Assembly (NCBI GenBank): GCA_045580875.1
Contig: JAZNOP010000100.1
Span: forward strand, 1-64,000
Length of the DNA: 64,000 nt
Direction: 5' to 3'
Source: SIG598 sp045580875
GTDB lineage: Bacteria > Bacillota > Clostridia > Oscillospirales > Acutalibacteraceae
Below are positions 17,519-26,377 of the stretch, piece after piece. A program made the translations under genes and the position numbers. The notes beneath the pieces are model-generated. The model made no database searches, was not told the DNA's origin, and saw only the letters and a list, made by a program, of their open reading frames with translations. Numbering within the stretch: the first letter of the stretch is position 1; the number at the start of each line of letters is the position of its first letter.

Positions 17519-19516
17519 TTACTTTCTGAGCGCTGATTCAGCACTCAGCTTCTTCTCAGTTCTTCTGATAAGGAAAATGATGATTCCAGCCATTACTGCA
17601 ACCGCTGCACCGCCGGCAATTGCTGCACCGACGCCAAGAGCTGCCGGGTCAGTAATAAGAGTACCGATTGTATAAACCAGATAGGAAATGGTGTAGCCTA
17701 CAGCGAACTGGAGACCAATGCCGCCCCAGAGCCACTTTGCACTCTTCATCTCAGCGTTCATCGCGCCGATGGCTGCAAAGCAGGGAGGTGTGTAAAGGTT
17801 GAACATAAGGTATGCAAGAGCCGCAATCTTGGTGATAGCCATGATTCCTGCAGCTTCAGAGCCTGCGCCCTCCATGAGTGCGAGCTCCTCGGTGTCGATA
17901 AGATTCTCAAGTCCGACAAAGCAGACTGCAAGTGTACCGACAACGTTTTCCTTTGCGATGAATCCGGTAACAGCTGCTGCTGCCAGCTGCCAGCTGAGAA
18001 CGCCGACGATGGGAACGAGCAGGTAAGCAAAAGGACCTGCGATGGAAGCAAGAATAGAAGTATCTGCGGTCTCTGCAATCTGGAACTTCCAGTTGAAGGT
18101 CTGCATTATCTGAACAGCGGTGTTACAGAGGAGAATAATGGTCGCCGCCTTGACTATGTATGCCCAGCCGCGGCTGCACATCGACTTGAATGCTCTCCAG
18201 ATCGACGGTGCCTTGTAATCGGGAAGCTCAATGATAAAGAAGGATTTCTTAGCCTTGGGACCGGTAATCTTATTTACCAGCAGAGCGCCGACGAAGATGA
18301 GGATAATGCCGGTCAGGTACATGACAAGACTGACCCAGCCTGCATTGTCAAAGAATGCGCCGGCAAAAAGTGCGATAACAGGAATCTTTGCACCGCAGGG
18401 CATGAAAGGAGCGAGCATTGCTGTTGCTCTGCGCTCACGCTCATTGCGGATAGTACGGCTTGCCATGATACCGGGGACAGCACAGCCGACAGTGATAACA
18501 AACGGAATGACAGACTTGCCGGAGAGTCCGACTCTCTTGAAAATCGGGTCAAGAACAACAGCAACACGTGCCATGTAGCCACAATCCTCGAGGATTGCAA
18601 TGAGGAAGTACATTATCATAACCAGCGGAAGGAATCCGATAACCGCGATTACACCGCCGATAACGCCGTCAACCAGCAGCGCCTGAAGAAGCGGATTGGC
18701 ATTCTCCAGCAGACCGCCCACCCAGCTCTGGAAAGACTCCAGCAGACCAACAAGCAGGTCAGCGACAGGTGTTCCGACCCAAACCTGGGAAATCTGGAAA
18801 ACAAGGTACATAACCAGCGCAAAAATCGGAATGCCAAGCCATTTATTGGTGAGAACCGCATCGATCTTGTCGTTGATGTTTCTGTCCTTTGTGAGCACCT
18901 TGCGGGTCTCAACCGCTGCGACAATGCCGTTTACGAACTCAAAGCGCTTGCGATCTGCAGCCTCAACAGCCTTCTTGTCACTCATATCAATATCAGCCTG
19001 AACATAGGGAGCCTTCTGCTCTGTACCTACAATCGCTGCTGCTGCCTTTACAACTGCGGCAAGACCTTCAGATGAAGTGGACACTGTCTCGATAACCTGA
19101 CAGCCAAGCTTCTCAGAGAGTGCTTCGGCATCAATCTCGGTCTCTTTCTTTTCGTTGATATCGCTCTTATTGAGAGCAACTACCATAGGAATACCAAGCT
19201 CGAGAAGCTGAGTTGTAAAGAAAAGACTGCGTGAGAGATTGGTTGCGTCAACAATATTGATTATAGCGTCGGGATTCTCATTTTTTACGTAGGTGCTTGT
19301 CACGCTCTCCTCGCTTGTAAAAGGAGACATGGAGTAAGCGCCGGGAAGGTCAACAGCAATAAGCTGTACATCTCCGGTGTACGCCTTTTTGATAGGTGCT
19401 TCCTTCTTGTCAACTGTAACGCCTGCCCAGTTGCCGACCTTTTCATTGCGGCCGGTCAGAGCGTTGTACATGGTCGTTTTACCGGAATTAGGGTTACCCG
19501 CCAAAGCGATTCTCAT
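17519..19516 (-). CDS. feoB: Ferrous iron transporter FeoB
   Basis: A 665-residue GTP-dependent Fe(II) permease of the cytoplasmic membrane. The N-terminal G domain has the P-loop GNPNSGKTT (about residues 7-15), DLPGAYS (G3) and NKSD (G4). A helical GDI-like spacer follows. The membrane domain carries the two gate motifs, GCAVPGIMASR and GFIAKENVVGTL. The start at ATG 19516 is chosen over an upstream in-frame codon because AGGAGG (19525-19530) precedes it and the G domain begins directly. feoA lies 155 nt upstream. That gap holds a TTAG-N6-CTAA box, so feoB may also have its own metal-controlled transcription. Confidence 0.97.
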   Translation of the reverse strand: MRIALAGNPNSGKTTMYNALTGRNEKVGNWAGVTVDKKEAPIKKAYTGDVQLIAVDLPGAYSMSPFTSEESVTSTYVKNENPDAIINIVDATNLSRSLFFTTQLLELGIPMVVALNKSDINEKKETEIDAEALSEKLGCQVIETVSTSSEGLAAVVKAAAAIVGTEQKAPYVQADIDMSDKKAVEAADRKRFEFVNGIVAAVETRKVLTKDRNINDKIDAVLTNKWLGIPIFALVMYLVFQISQVWVGTPVADLLVGLLESFQSWVGGLLENANPLLQALLVDGVIGGVIAVIGFLPLVMIMYFLIAILEDCGYMARVAVVLDPIFKRVGLSGKSVIPFVITVGCAVPGIMASRTIRNERERRATAMLAPFMPCGAKIPVIALFAGAFFDNAGWVSLVMYLTGIILIFVGALLVNKITGPKAKKSFFIIELPDYKAPSIWRAFKSMCSRGWAYIVKAATIILLCNTAVQIMQTFNWKFQIAETADTSILASIAGPFAYLLVPIVGVLSWQLAAAAVTGFIAKENVVGTLAVCFVGLENLIDTEELALMEGAGSEAAGIMAITKIAALAYLMFNLYTPPCFAAIGAMNAEMKSAKWLWGGIGLQFAVGYTISYLVYTIGTLITDPAALGVGAAIAGGAAVAVMAGIIIFLIRRTEKKLSAESALRK

Positions 19517-19577
19517 TTTTATTTCCTCCTCAGACAATTCTGATCTGTAAATCAACAACCCTGATGAACCCACAAGG

Positions 19578-19591
19578 TTAGTTTATGCTAA
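19578..19591. promoter_or_regulatory. Candidate metal-regulator box between feoA and feoB
   Basis: TTAG-TTTATG-CTAA, extended to GTTAG/CTAAC. It has the same TTAG-N6-CTAA shape as the two boxes upstream of feoA. It resembles the half-site style of DtxR/IdeR/MntR-type regulators. Confidence 0.5.
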
Positions 19592-19671
19592 CTGATGTGC
19601 AAATAAAAAACGATGCATTGACCGTCTTTTAATCTGAAATTGCGATTACTCAGCTTCATTGAAAACGTAAA

Positions 19672-19884
19672 CTATACGATAATAGCCTGTGCAAGCTGCT
19701 TGTCGATATTGTATCTGCCGTCCTTAATGGACACTATGCAGCCGCCCTTGAGATGCGATACAACTGTAATAGGCTCACCGCTGTAGCAGCCAAGAGAGAA
19801 GAGAAACGAATTGAGTTCCTCGTCGTCGGTATTGATCTGCTGAATGATATATTCCTTGCCCTCTGCAGCTTCTCTCAAAGTCAT
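19672..19884 (-). CDS. feoA: FeoA, small SH3-like ferrous iron transport protein
   Basis: A 70-residue FeoA-domain protein (MTLREAAEG at the start, LGCYSGEPITVVSH in the middle, ALAQAI-type end). FeoA is a cytoplasmic SH3-fold partner of FeoB needed for Fe(II) uptake. The ATG at 19884 is chosen because AAGGTG lies 6 nt upstream. A GTG nine bases further up would overlap that ribosome site. It is the first gene of the feo operon, behind a consensus promoter overlapped by palindromes likely to bind an iron-responsive repressor. Confidence 0.93.
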   Translation of the reverse strand: MTLREAAEGKEYIIQQINTDDEELNSFLFSLGCYSGEPITVVSHLKGGCIVSIKDGRYNIDKQLAQAIIV

Positions 19885-19940
19885 AACAATCACCTTTTTT
19901 CACTGAACTCATGCTGAATGCCGGTATTTATGCCGTTCGA

Positions 19941-19990
19941 TTAGTGCAGGCTAACCGGATGGTCAAAAAATAGCGGTTAGCCTCGGCTAA
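19941..19990. promoter_or_regulatory. Paired operator boxes upstream of feoA
   Basis: Two TTAG-N6-CTAA boxes: TTAGTGCAGGCTAA (19941-19954) and the perfect palindrome TTAGCCTCGGCTAA (19977-19990). AGGCTAACCG (19948-19957) and CGGTTAGCCT (19974-19983) also form a 10-bp inverted repeat spanning both boxes. The second box begins 11 bp downstream of the -10 element. A DtxR/MntR-family metal repressor is the best guess. It does not match a Fur box. Confidence 0.6.
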
Positions 19991-20000
19991 TCCATGAGTA

Positions 20001-20029
20001 ATTATAGTCCTTCAGGCAGCAGATGTCAA
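20001..20029 (-). promoter_or_regulatory. Sigma-A promoter of feoA
   Basis: TTGACA (20024-20029) and TATAAT (20001-20006) on the minus strand with a 17-bp spacer. Apart from this promoter and the operator boxes, the 19885-20311 stretch holds nothing else I can identify. Confidence 0.85.
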
Positions 20030-20311
20030 GCCCCCATTTTTACGTTTTTCTATAATTATGCAGTTTTACCATTTTTACGAAGATAACGCGGCGTGATATT
20101 TTCCAACCGCTATCACTGCGGCAGAAAACATATCATATCGCTCGCCCCTTTGCTATACAATATGTAATACGCGACAGATATATTACATAATTAACACAAA
20201 ATTTTCCCTCGCATACGGATAAAAAATGCCCTGCATTCCGAATTATTCGTAAACATATCATCTTTTGGGCGCATCTCTATTCTATGCGCAAAAAATACAA
20301 AAAAAAATCAT

Positions 20312-20339
20312 TTGACTTTTTATTTATGTACGATATAAT
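20312..20339 (+). promoter_or_regulatory. Sigma-A promoter of the hydrolase gene
   Basis: TTGACT (20312-20317) and TATAAT (20334-20339) with a 16-bp spacer, 24 nt upstream of the GTG start at 20363. AAAGGAG lies between them. Confidence 0.8.
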
Positions 20340-20362
20340 TAAGACGAAAGGAGTGAATCACT

Positions 20363-22156
20363 GTGAAAAACAAAGCAAAAATCTTAGTATGTATCTCGCT
20401 TATCCTATGTCTGCTGAGCTCTGTCGGTGCGGCAGTGTTCCAGACAAACTTCGGCTCAGTGGAATATCACGACATGACCTTTGTTACCGAAAGCGGTCAT
20501 GAGCTCGATGCTCTGCTGCTTGTGCCGAAAACTGCTACTGCTGAAGCAAAAGCACCTGCAATTGTTGTCAGTCACGGCTGGTACAACAACAGGGAAATGC
20601 AGGACCTCAACTACGTTGAATACGCCCGCCGCGGCTACGTTGTCATGGCTATAAGCATGTACGGTCACGGTGATTCCGAGGCAATTGCCTCCAACACCTG
20701 GTGGGACGACGAAAACAACGCAAACGGTCTGTATGACGCAGTAAAATACGTATCAACCCTGCCCTATGTTGACATCACACGCATAGGTGTTACAGGACAT
20801 TCCAACGGCGCGCTCGCCAGCCGCGAGGCTGTGCTGCAGGACGCTGACGGTCTCATCGCAGCCGCTCTGCTTGTTTCCAATGACGCTGTTTATTATGATG
20901 AAAACGGCGAATTCTACAATATGTTCGGCTCGCGCGATGCCGCAATCGTTGCCTGTCAGTACGATGAATTCTTCCACCGTGTTGACGGAAATCCTCCGAG
21001 AGAATACATCAATCAGGCAACTGCTCAGTCCTTCCTCAACTTCGGCAAGGACCCCGCAGAGCTTGAGAAGCGCAATGCCGGTGAATTCTACACTGAGGAA
21101 GTAGACGGCGAACAGGCTGTCAGAGCAATCTACAATCCGCCTATTTCTCATCCGTGGGCTCACTTCTCGGCGAGCGTCGTATCCTTCAGTGTTGAGTTCT
21201 TCGACACGGCTCTCGACGCACCTGTCAAGCTTGCCGCAAACAATCAGATATGGCAGTGGAAGGCTGCATTCAACGCAATCGGCGTTGTCGGCTTCTTCAT
21301 GTTCGTACTCTTCGCAGCACTGGCTCTGCTTGACACCTCCTGCTTCAGCGACCTCAAGGCTGAAACAGAGGTAATGCCCTGGCCGGCACTTGAAGGAAAG
21401 GCAAAGCGCCGTTACTTCAGCCGTCAGATATGGGCTGCTCTGTTCAGCATTCTCGCATATTTCATTGCCTTTATTGTAGGCTACATGGTATGGCAGTCTG
21501 ATATATGGAATCAGGGTGCCTCCCGCATCATCGGTCTGTGGTGCGTACTTTGCGGATTGTTCACACTGGCACAGATTGCTGCCGGACGCAAGAAGAACCC
21601 CATCGACAAGGTGGAGCGCGGCGTAAAGATCGGTGCAAAGAAGATGTTCAAGACCATTCTTCTTTCTCTCACCGTAATCGGTGCAGCATTCGCTCTGGTA
21701 TTCATCTCCGACTACCTCTTCCTCACCGACTACCGTCTGTGGTGCTTCGCCACTATCCGTGCGTTCAGCGCAGATAATCTCCCGGCAATCCTGCTGTTTG
21801 TCCCCTTCTGGCTTGTATATTACATTATCACAAGCGTTGCAGGCAACTGCTACAACTACACCCAGCGCGGCAAGGGCACATGGGGCAGCGTAATCTGGCA
21901 GATGTTCTTCGTCTTCCTCGGACCGCAGATCATGATAATGGCACAGTACATCAAGTTCTTCACCACCGGCTTCATGGTACTCGATCCCATCACCGGCATC
22001 ATGGGAATATGGCTTTTCCCCATCGTTCTCATTCTGCCGCTTTCGGCTCTCATCAGCCACGTTATCTACAGAAAGACAAAGAATCCCTACATCGGCGGTA
22101 TCATCATGGGCATAATCGCCTGCATACTCACCGTAACCAACACCCTGACCGGCTGA
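20363..22156 (+). CDS. Membrane-anchored alpha/beta hydrolase
   Basis: A 597-residue protein starting at GTG 20363 with AAAGGAG 9 nt upstream. A signal or membrane segment (residues 5-25) leads to an alpha/beta hydrolase domain. It has an oxyanion-side HGW (71-73), a nucleophile elbow GHSNG (Ser147) and a late conserved His in SHPWAH. From about residue 300 to the end there are roughly eight membrane helices. The catalytic domain therefore probably faces outside and is tied to a polytopic membrane domain. Dienelactone-hydrolase and S15-peptidase-like folds share the GxSxG core, so an esterase or peptidase role is possible. The fusion to a large membrane region is uncommon. It is transcribed alone and followed by a strong terminator. 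Confidence 0.8.
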   Translation: MKNKAKILVCISLILCLLSSVGAAVFQTNFGSVEYHDMTFVTESGHELDALLLVPKTATAEAKAPAIVVSHGWYNNREMQDLNYVEYARRGYVVMAISMYGHGDSEAIASNTWWDDENNANGLYDAVKYVSTLPYVDITRIGVTGHSNGALASREAVLQDADGLIAAALLVSNDAVYYDENGEFYNMFGSRDAAIVACQYDEFFHRVDGNPPREYINQATAQSFLNFGKDPAELEKRNAGEFYTEEVDGEQAVRAIYNPPISHPWAHFSASVVSFSVEFFDTALDAPVKLAANNQIWQWKAAFNAIGVVGFFMFVLFAALALLDTSCFSDLKAETEVMPWPALEGKAKRRYFSRQIWAALFSILAYFIAFIVGYMVWQSDIWNQGASRIIGLWCVLCGLFTLAQIAAGRKKNPIDKVERGVKIGAKKMFKTILLSLTVIGAAFALVFISDYLFLTDYRLWCFATIRAFSADNLPAILLFVPFWLVYYIITSVAGNCYNYTQRGKGTWGSVIWQMFFVFLGPQIMIMAQYIKFFTTGFMVLDPITGIMGIWLFPIVLILPLSALISHVIYRKTKNPYIGGIIMGIIACILTVTNTLTG

Positions 22157-22193
22157 TAGCAGCTGACTGTCCATAATTGATTCTTAAATGAAC

Positions 22194-22231
22194 AACCGCC
22201 CCGGAGTTTTTGTGCATTCCGGGGCGGTTTG
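22194..22231 (+). terminator. Terminator after the membrane hydrolase
   Basis: AACCGCCCCGGA pairs with TCCGGGGCGGTT (12 bp) around a 12-nt loop, followed by a short T tract. Confidence 0.8.
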
Positions 22232-22280
22232 CACAAGCAAATTCTGCTGTTATTTCAAATAAAGAAAAGAGGAACCTGTC

Positions 22281-23504
22281 ATGTGCGATACCATAGGAAA
22301 AATAACTGAAAACGGGGCACTGTTTGCCAAAAACAGCGACCGCAGCCCGAACGAACCTCAGGTAATAGAGTTTTATCCTGCCGCAAAACATGATGAATCC
22401 AGAGTAAAGACCACCTACATCGAGGTGGAACAGGTAAGCGAGACGAGAGCCCATATTCTCTCACGCCCGTCGTGGCTGTGGGGAGGTGAAATGGGCGTCA
22501 ATGAGTGCGGCGTCTGCATCGGCAACGAAGCTGTTTTCACCAAAGGCGGATATCCGAAAAGCGGTCTGACCGGCATGGATATGCTTCGTCTGGCGCTTGA
22601 ACGCAGCGAAAGCGCACTGTGCGCCGTCAGTTGCCTTATAGACCTGCTCGAGAAATACGGACAGGGCGGAAACTGCGGCTACGACCACAGCTTCTTCTAC
22701 GACAATGCATTCCTTGTCATGGACAGAAATGCTGTTTATATTCTCGAGACAGCCGGAAAGAAATGGGTATACAAGAAGGTCACCACCGGAGCTATCTCCA
22801 ACCGTCTGTCCATCGGCAGAGAAGGAGATGTCTACAGCGGAAGAAAGTGTAATTTCGCCAAAAAGCACACCGACAGGCTGTACACCCACTTTGCACAGTC
22901 GGTGCAGCGCAGCGATATGTGCTGTGAGGGTGTTTCCGCCGCTGAGGATATTGCAGGAATGATGAGCACCCTGCGCCGGCACGAGAACGAGAAAGCCCCA
23001 CTTTGCCGCGCAAGCGTAGGCAGCCCATGTATGCACTACGGCGGCATGGTAGGCGACCACACCACACAGTCGCTTGCTGTCGAGCTGCCTGCAGAAGGTG
23101 ATATGATTATATGGGCAACCGGCACCTCCATGCCCTGTGTGTCCATGTTCAAGCCCTTTGCTTTCGGCGATACTGTTCTGCCTGCTGTATACAACACAGG
23201 CGACGAGACCTGCTGCGAATACTGGTTGGAAGCCGAAAAATTCCGCCGCCGGCTTATCGGACACGTTCTGCCTGATGAGTATTACGCAGAGAGGGATACC
23301 ATAGAGGCTGAATTTATCGCCATGACACGCGGCGCCGATGCCAACCGCCTGCACCGCGCAAGTCTGCACGCACGTGAAGCAGAGAAGGTATTCTTTGAAA
23401 AGTGGGCAGCTTATGATTTTCCGAAGGGGCGCTCATCGGCTTCATACAGGGCCAACTGGAAAAAGAAGAATGCCGCACTCGGCAGCGAGCCTGTTCGCCG
23501 CTGA
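22281..23504 (+). CDS. C69-family / secernin-like Ntn-hydrolase peptidase
   Basis: A 407-residue protein that begins MCDTIG, placing a Cys at position 2 that would be the N-terminal nucleophile after Met removal, as in C69 dipeptidases and secernins. Further family motifs are FAKNSDRSPNEPQ near residue 15, MGVNECGVCIGNEAV near 72 and the later AVYILETAGKKW segment. These enzymes hydrolyse dipeptides or related amides in the cytoplasm, and there is no signal peptide. The substrate is not predictable. The gene stands between two terminators and is probably monocistronic. Confidence 0.88.
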   Translation: MCDTIGKITENGALFAKNSDRSPNEPQVIEFYPAAKHDESRVKTTYIEVEQVSETRAHILSRPSWLWGGEMGVNECGVCIGNEAVFTKGGYPKSGLTGMDMLRLALERSESALCAVSCLIDLLEKYGQGGNCGYDHSFFYDNAFLVMDRNAVYILETAGKKWVYKKVTTGAISNRLSIGREGDVYSGRKCNFAKKHTDRLYTHFAQSVQRSDMCCEGVSAAEDIAGMMSTLRRHENEKAPLCRASVGSPCMHYGGMVGDHTTQSLAVELPAEGDMIIWATGTSMPCVSMFKPFAFGDTVLPAVYNTGDETCCEYWLEAEKFRRRLIGHVLPDEYYAERDTIEAEFIAMTRGADANRLHRASLHAREAEKVFFEKWAAYDFPKGRSSASYRANWKKKNAALGSEPVRR

Positions 23505-23546
23505 GCGGGTGTTCACAGCGCAGGCTGACTCTTATAATCGCCACAT

Positions 23547-23593
23547 AAAAACAGACCGACCGGCAGAATTATTCTGTCGGGCGGTCTGTTTTT
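23547..23593. terminator. Bidirectional terminator between convergent genes
   Basis: ACAGACCG and CGGTCTGT close a long stem that also pairs CCGGCAGAA with TTCTGTCGG. It is flanked by A-runs on the left and T-runs on the right. It serves the plus-strand peptidase gene and the minus-strand exporter operon. Confidence 0.85.
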
Positions 23594-23620
23594 ATTCTGT
23601 TATTATTTGTTCACTTCTGA

Positions 23621-24877
23621 TCACTCTCTGCGCAGTGCCTCTATCGGGTTGAGGTTTGCCGCCTTTATCGCAGGGAAAAGACCGAATGCAACACCGATTA
23701 CGGTTGAGAAGAGCACCGCAATAAGGCTGTACGGCACGCTTATTGCAACCGGTACGCTCATGAACTGGGATATAATCAGAGCCATGATTATACCGGCAAG
23801 AACACCTGCCACACCGCCGATGCAGGTAATTACAGCTGCTTCGGTCAGGAACTGGCGCAGTATGCGGCTCTTTTTAGCTCCGATAGCCTTCTTGAGACCT
23901 ATTTCGCTGGTTCTCTCGGTAACAGTTACGAGCATGATGTTCATAACGCCTATACCGCCTACCAGCAGTGAAATGCTGGCAATCCAGATAAGCTGGCGGT
24001 TTGTCGCATTGCTCATGCTCTGCAGCTGCTGAGCCTGTTCAAGCAGATCCTCACTCTTGTAGGAAAGCTCGCGGCTGCCGGTATTTCCGAGATTGTTCTC
24101 GTTGAGATAATCGGCAACCTTCTGACCGGCTGTTGTCATTGCATCGGTGCTTGCAGCACGTATCGCAACACTCTGCGGCTCATCGAACTTGCAGATAAGA
24201 CCCCATATTCTGTCGGGAACGTATATCGCACCGCCCGATGTGTCTGTGTACATATAATAGTCGTTGAGTGAGGTTATAACCGGACTGAACTCGCTTGAGC
24301 GCGACACAACACCGATAACCGTGAAAGGCTCACGGGCTATCTCGATGGTCTGACCTATCGGGTCAACCTGTGAGAAAAGAGTTTCGGCAACCTGCGAATC
24401 AATAATGACAACACGTCTGGTTTCAGTGAAATCGGCATCAACAAAACCTCTTCCGCGGCTTACGACATATGAATATACGCTGAGATAATTCTCATCAACA
24501 CCGTACATTCTGCCGTTAAATGCTGTGTTTTTGTAATAAACATTCTCACACCATTCTCTGCTGTGGAAAACGCTTGCCTTCTCAACGCCTCTCAGGTCTT
24601 CTATTGCAAGAAGGTCTTCCTCATTGATGGCAATAACGCCTTCGGGATTGGGCTGATATGCGCTGTCAAAGGGATAATCGCTCTCATTGAGTCTTATCAC
24701 CACAGTATTTGTACCCGAGCCGATAAGGTTCTGCTTTATCTGCTCGTTGGTGCCCTTTATTGTGGAAACTATTGTAATTATCGAAGCAATGCCGATTATT
24801 ATGCCCAGCATTGTCAGCAGGGAGCGAAGCTTATGACCCTTTACGCTGTCTATGGCGAAACGTAGATTTTCAAGCAT
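23621..24877 (-). CDS. MacB/FtsX-type ABC transporter permease
   Basis: A 418-residue permease with the MacB layout: an N-terminal helix (about 20-42), a large extracytoplasmic MacB core domain (about 45-280) and three C-terminal helices (about 290-310, 340-365, 375-400). The end reads FPAIKAANLNPIEALRRE, the usual cytoplasmic coupling tail of the family. It would form the membrane part of a tripartite-style exporter with the ATPase and the lipoprotein adaptors encoded just upstream. In Firmicutes such systems export peptides, antibiotics or lipids. The cargo is not evident here. It is the last gene of the operon. Confidence 0.9.
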   Translation of the reverse strand: MLENLRFAIDSVKGHKLRSLLTMLGIIIGIASIITIVSTIKGTNEQIKQNLIGSGTNTVVIRLNESDYPFDSAYQPNPEGVIAINEEDLLAIEDLRGVEKASVFHSREWCENVYYKNTAFNGRMYGVDENYLSVYSYVVSRGRGFVDADFTETRRVVIIDSQVAETLFSQVDPIGQTIEIAREPFTVIGVVSRSSEFSPVITSLNDYYMYTDTSGGAIYVPDRIWGLICKFDEPQSVAIRAASTDAMTTAGQKVADYLNENNLGNTGSRELSYKSEDLLEQAQQLQSMSNATNRQLIWIASISLLVGGIGVMNIMLVTVTERTSEIGLKKAIGAKKSRILRQFLTEAAVITCIGGVAGVLAGIIMALIISQFMSVPVAISVPYSLIAVLFSTVIGVAFGLFPAIKAANLNPIEALRRE

Positions 24878-24892
24878 AGTCAGTTTCCTCCC

Positions 24893-26377
24893 TTAGTAAG
24901 AATAAAGCTCTTCGAGACCGGCTTCCACCGTTGACGCGCCGTCCTTTGCATTCTTGTCATAGGGGAATGCAATGCGGTCATCGACTGTAAGTCCGCCGGT
25001 AATTCTCATGTAAGAGCCCCAGAGTATCTCTCCGGTCTCTATCTCGCGCTTTTCGAGTCTGCCGTTTTCATTCTGAACAAAGGCATAATTCTTTCCGTTC
25101 TCGCTGAGAATAAACGGACGCTCAAGGTAGAAGCAGTCTCCGGAATCGCCCTTTGAGCTGTAGGTCACCGAAACATATTCATTCTCCTTGAGATTCGCGC
25201 TGCCGTCGATGTAGACAGTGAACGGATAATAGGATACGTTGCTGTTTCCGTTTGTCCAGCCGTTCTGCATGGCAGGCACAGTTGAGATAGATGTTATCTC
25301 CGCCTCATACTCTGTGTAGCTCTCCCATGACATTACCTTGACTGTCTGTCCGACATTGACAGTTCCGAGCTCCAGCTCGCTGAGTGTTCCCTCAACGATA
25401 TATCCACCGTTTGCCGAAAGCTTTATCAGCGGCTCGCCGGTCTCCATTGCTGTTTCAATATCATTGACCTCAACAACAACAGCATCAAGCTGTGCTGTAA
25501 CAACACCGCTGTCTATCTCCAGCTTCATCTGCTGATATTCGATTTCTGCCATGCGGTATTTATATTTTGCTTCTTCTATTCTTTCCTTTGCCGCCGCGCG
25601 CATCTGGCTTATTTCGCCTGCTGTGAGACCGCTGTTCATCTCGATCTCCTCATAGGGCTCTGTCGGCTCATTCTGGCAGAAATCAAAGGCATCAAATTCC
25701 TTCATTGTGATACCGGAGATGGCATTGGTATAGCAGAAGCCCCAGTATTCGGTAATAATGCCGTTTGACATATTGCCGGCACGCTTCTGATAAACAACCC
25801 ATGAAGCTTCTGTACCGGGAGGACAGATACTCTCGATAAAAGCGTTTCCGCAGGGGATATTTCCGTCTTCAACAACGAAGATATAAGGCTCCTCTTCAGT
25901 ACCGCTGCCCGAAAGCTTTGCATAGCCGGTAACCTGTGTTCCGACTGTGCCTGACTCGGGCGGGATAACGGTGGTTATAACCATCGGCTTGTAGGAATTG
26001 ACTGTTCTCAGCTCGTCTTCTGCATACTTGAGCTGAAGCTCAAGCTCGAGCACCTCAAGTTCCTTCTTTTCGAGTTCGATGTCGGTCAGGGTGGTGTCAT
26101 AAGCCATAAGCTTGTCGCCCTTTTTGACCTCCTGACCTTCGGTGACGAATATATCAAGCACCTCTATTGATTCAGAAGCGTAGACATTCTGCATATTGCG
26201 GGTCTTTACCTCGCCGTAGGTCTCAGAGGAGTCCACCCAGCTGTCGATGTATGCAATATCGGAAACACTGTAGGTATTGACCTTGCCTCCGCAGCCCGGA
26301 AGACAGAGCAGACCGGCTGTAACGGAGAGGCAAAGCAGGAATGCAGCTATCCGTTTAACTGTACGGTTATTCATCAT
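24893..26377 (-). CDS. HlyD-like adaptor lipoprotein (second of two)
   Basis: A 494-residue membrane-fusion-type adaptor. A lipobox ends the signal peptide (LCLPGC, Cys about 29). The mature part has a barrel-sandwich half (SESIEVLDIFVTEGQEVKKGD), paired coiled-coil arms (about 90-125 and 255-300) and beta-barrel domains (VNVGQTVKVMSWE). A large insert of about 130 residues sits between the coils, which is unusual for this family. Its ATG overlaps the ATPase stop codon (ATGA), so translation is coupled. It presumably works with the MacB-like permease outside the membrane. Confidence 0.85.
   Translation of the reverse strand: MMNNRTVKRIAAFLLCLSVTAGLLCLPGCGGKVNTYSVSDIAYIDSWVDSSETYGEVKTRNMQNVYASESIEVLDIFVTEGQEVKKGDKLMAYDTTLTDIELEKKELEVLELELQLKYAEDELRTVNSYKPMVITTVIPPESGTVGTQVTGYAKLSGSGTEEEPYIFVVEDGNIPCGNAFIESICPPGTEASWVVYQKRAGNMSNGIITEYWGFCYTNAISGITMKEFDAFDFCQNEPTEPYEEIEMNSGLTAGEISQMRAAAKERIEEAKYKYRMAEIEYQQMKLEIDSGVVTAQLDAVVVEVNDIETAMETGEPLIKLSANGGYIVEGTLSELELGTVNVGQTVKVMSWESYTEYEAEITSISTVPAMQNGWTNGNSNVSYYPFTVYIDGSANLKENEYVSVTYSSKGDSGDCFYLERPFILSENGKNYAFVQNENGRLEKREIETGEILWGSYMRITGGLTVDDRIAFPYDKNAKDGASTVEAGLEELYSY

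Noticed and set aside
19941..19990. Fur box upstream of feoA
   Set aside because: The sequence is TTAG-N6-CTAA and lacks the GATAAT hexamers of Fur sites.
20753..22174. A 473-codon minus-strand frame under the membrane hydrolase
   Set aside because: It is a shadow of a well-supported gene, with no ribosome site and no motif.
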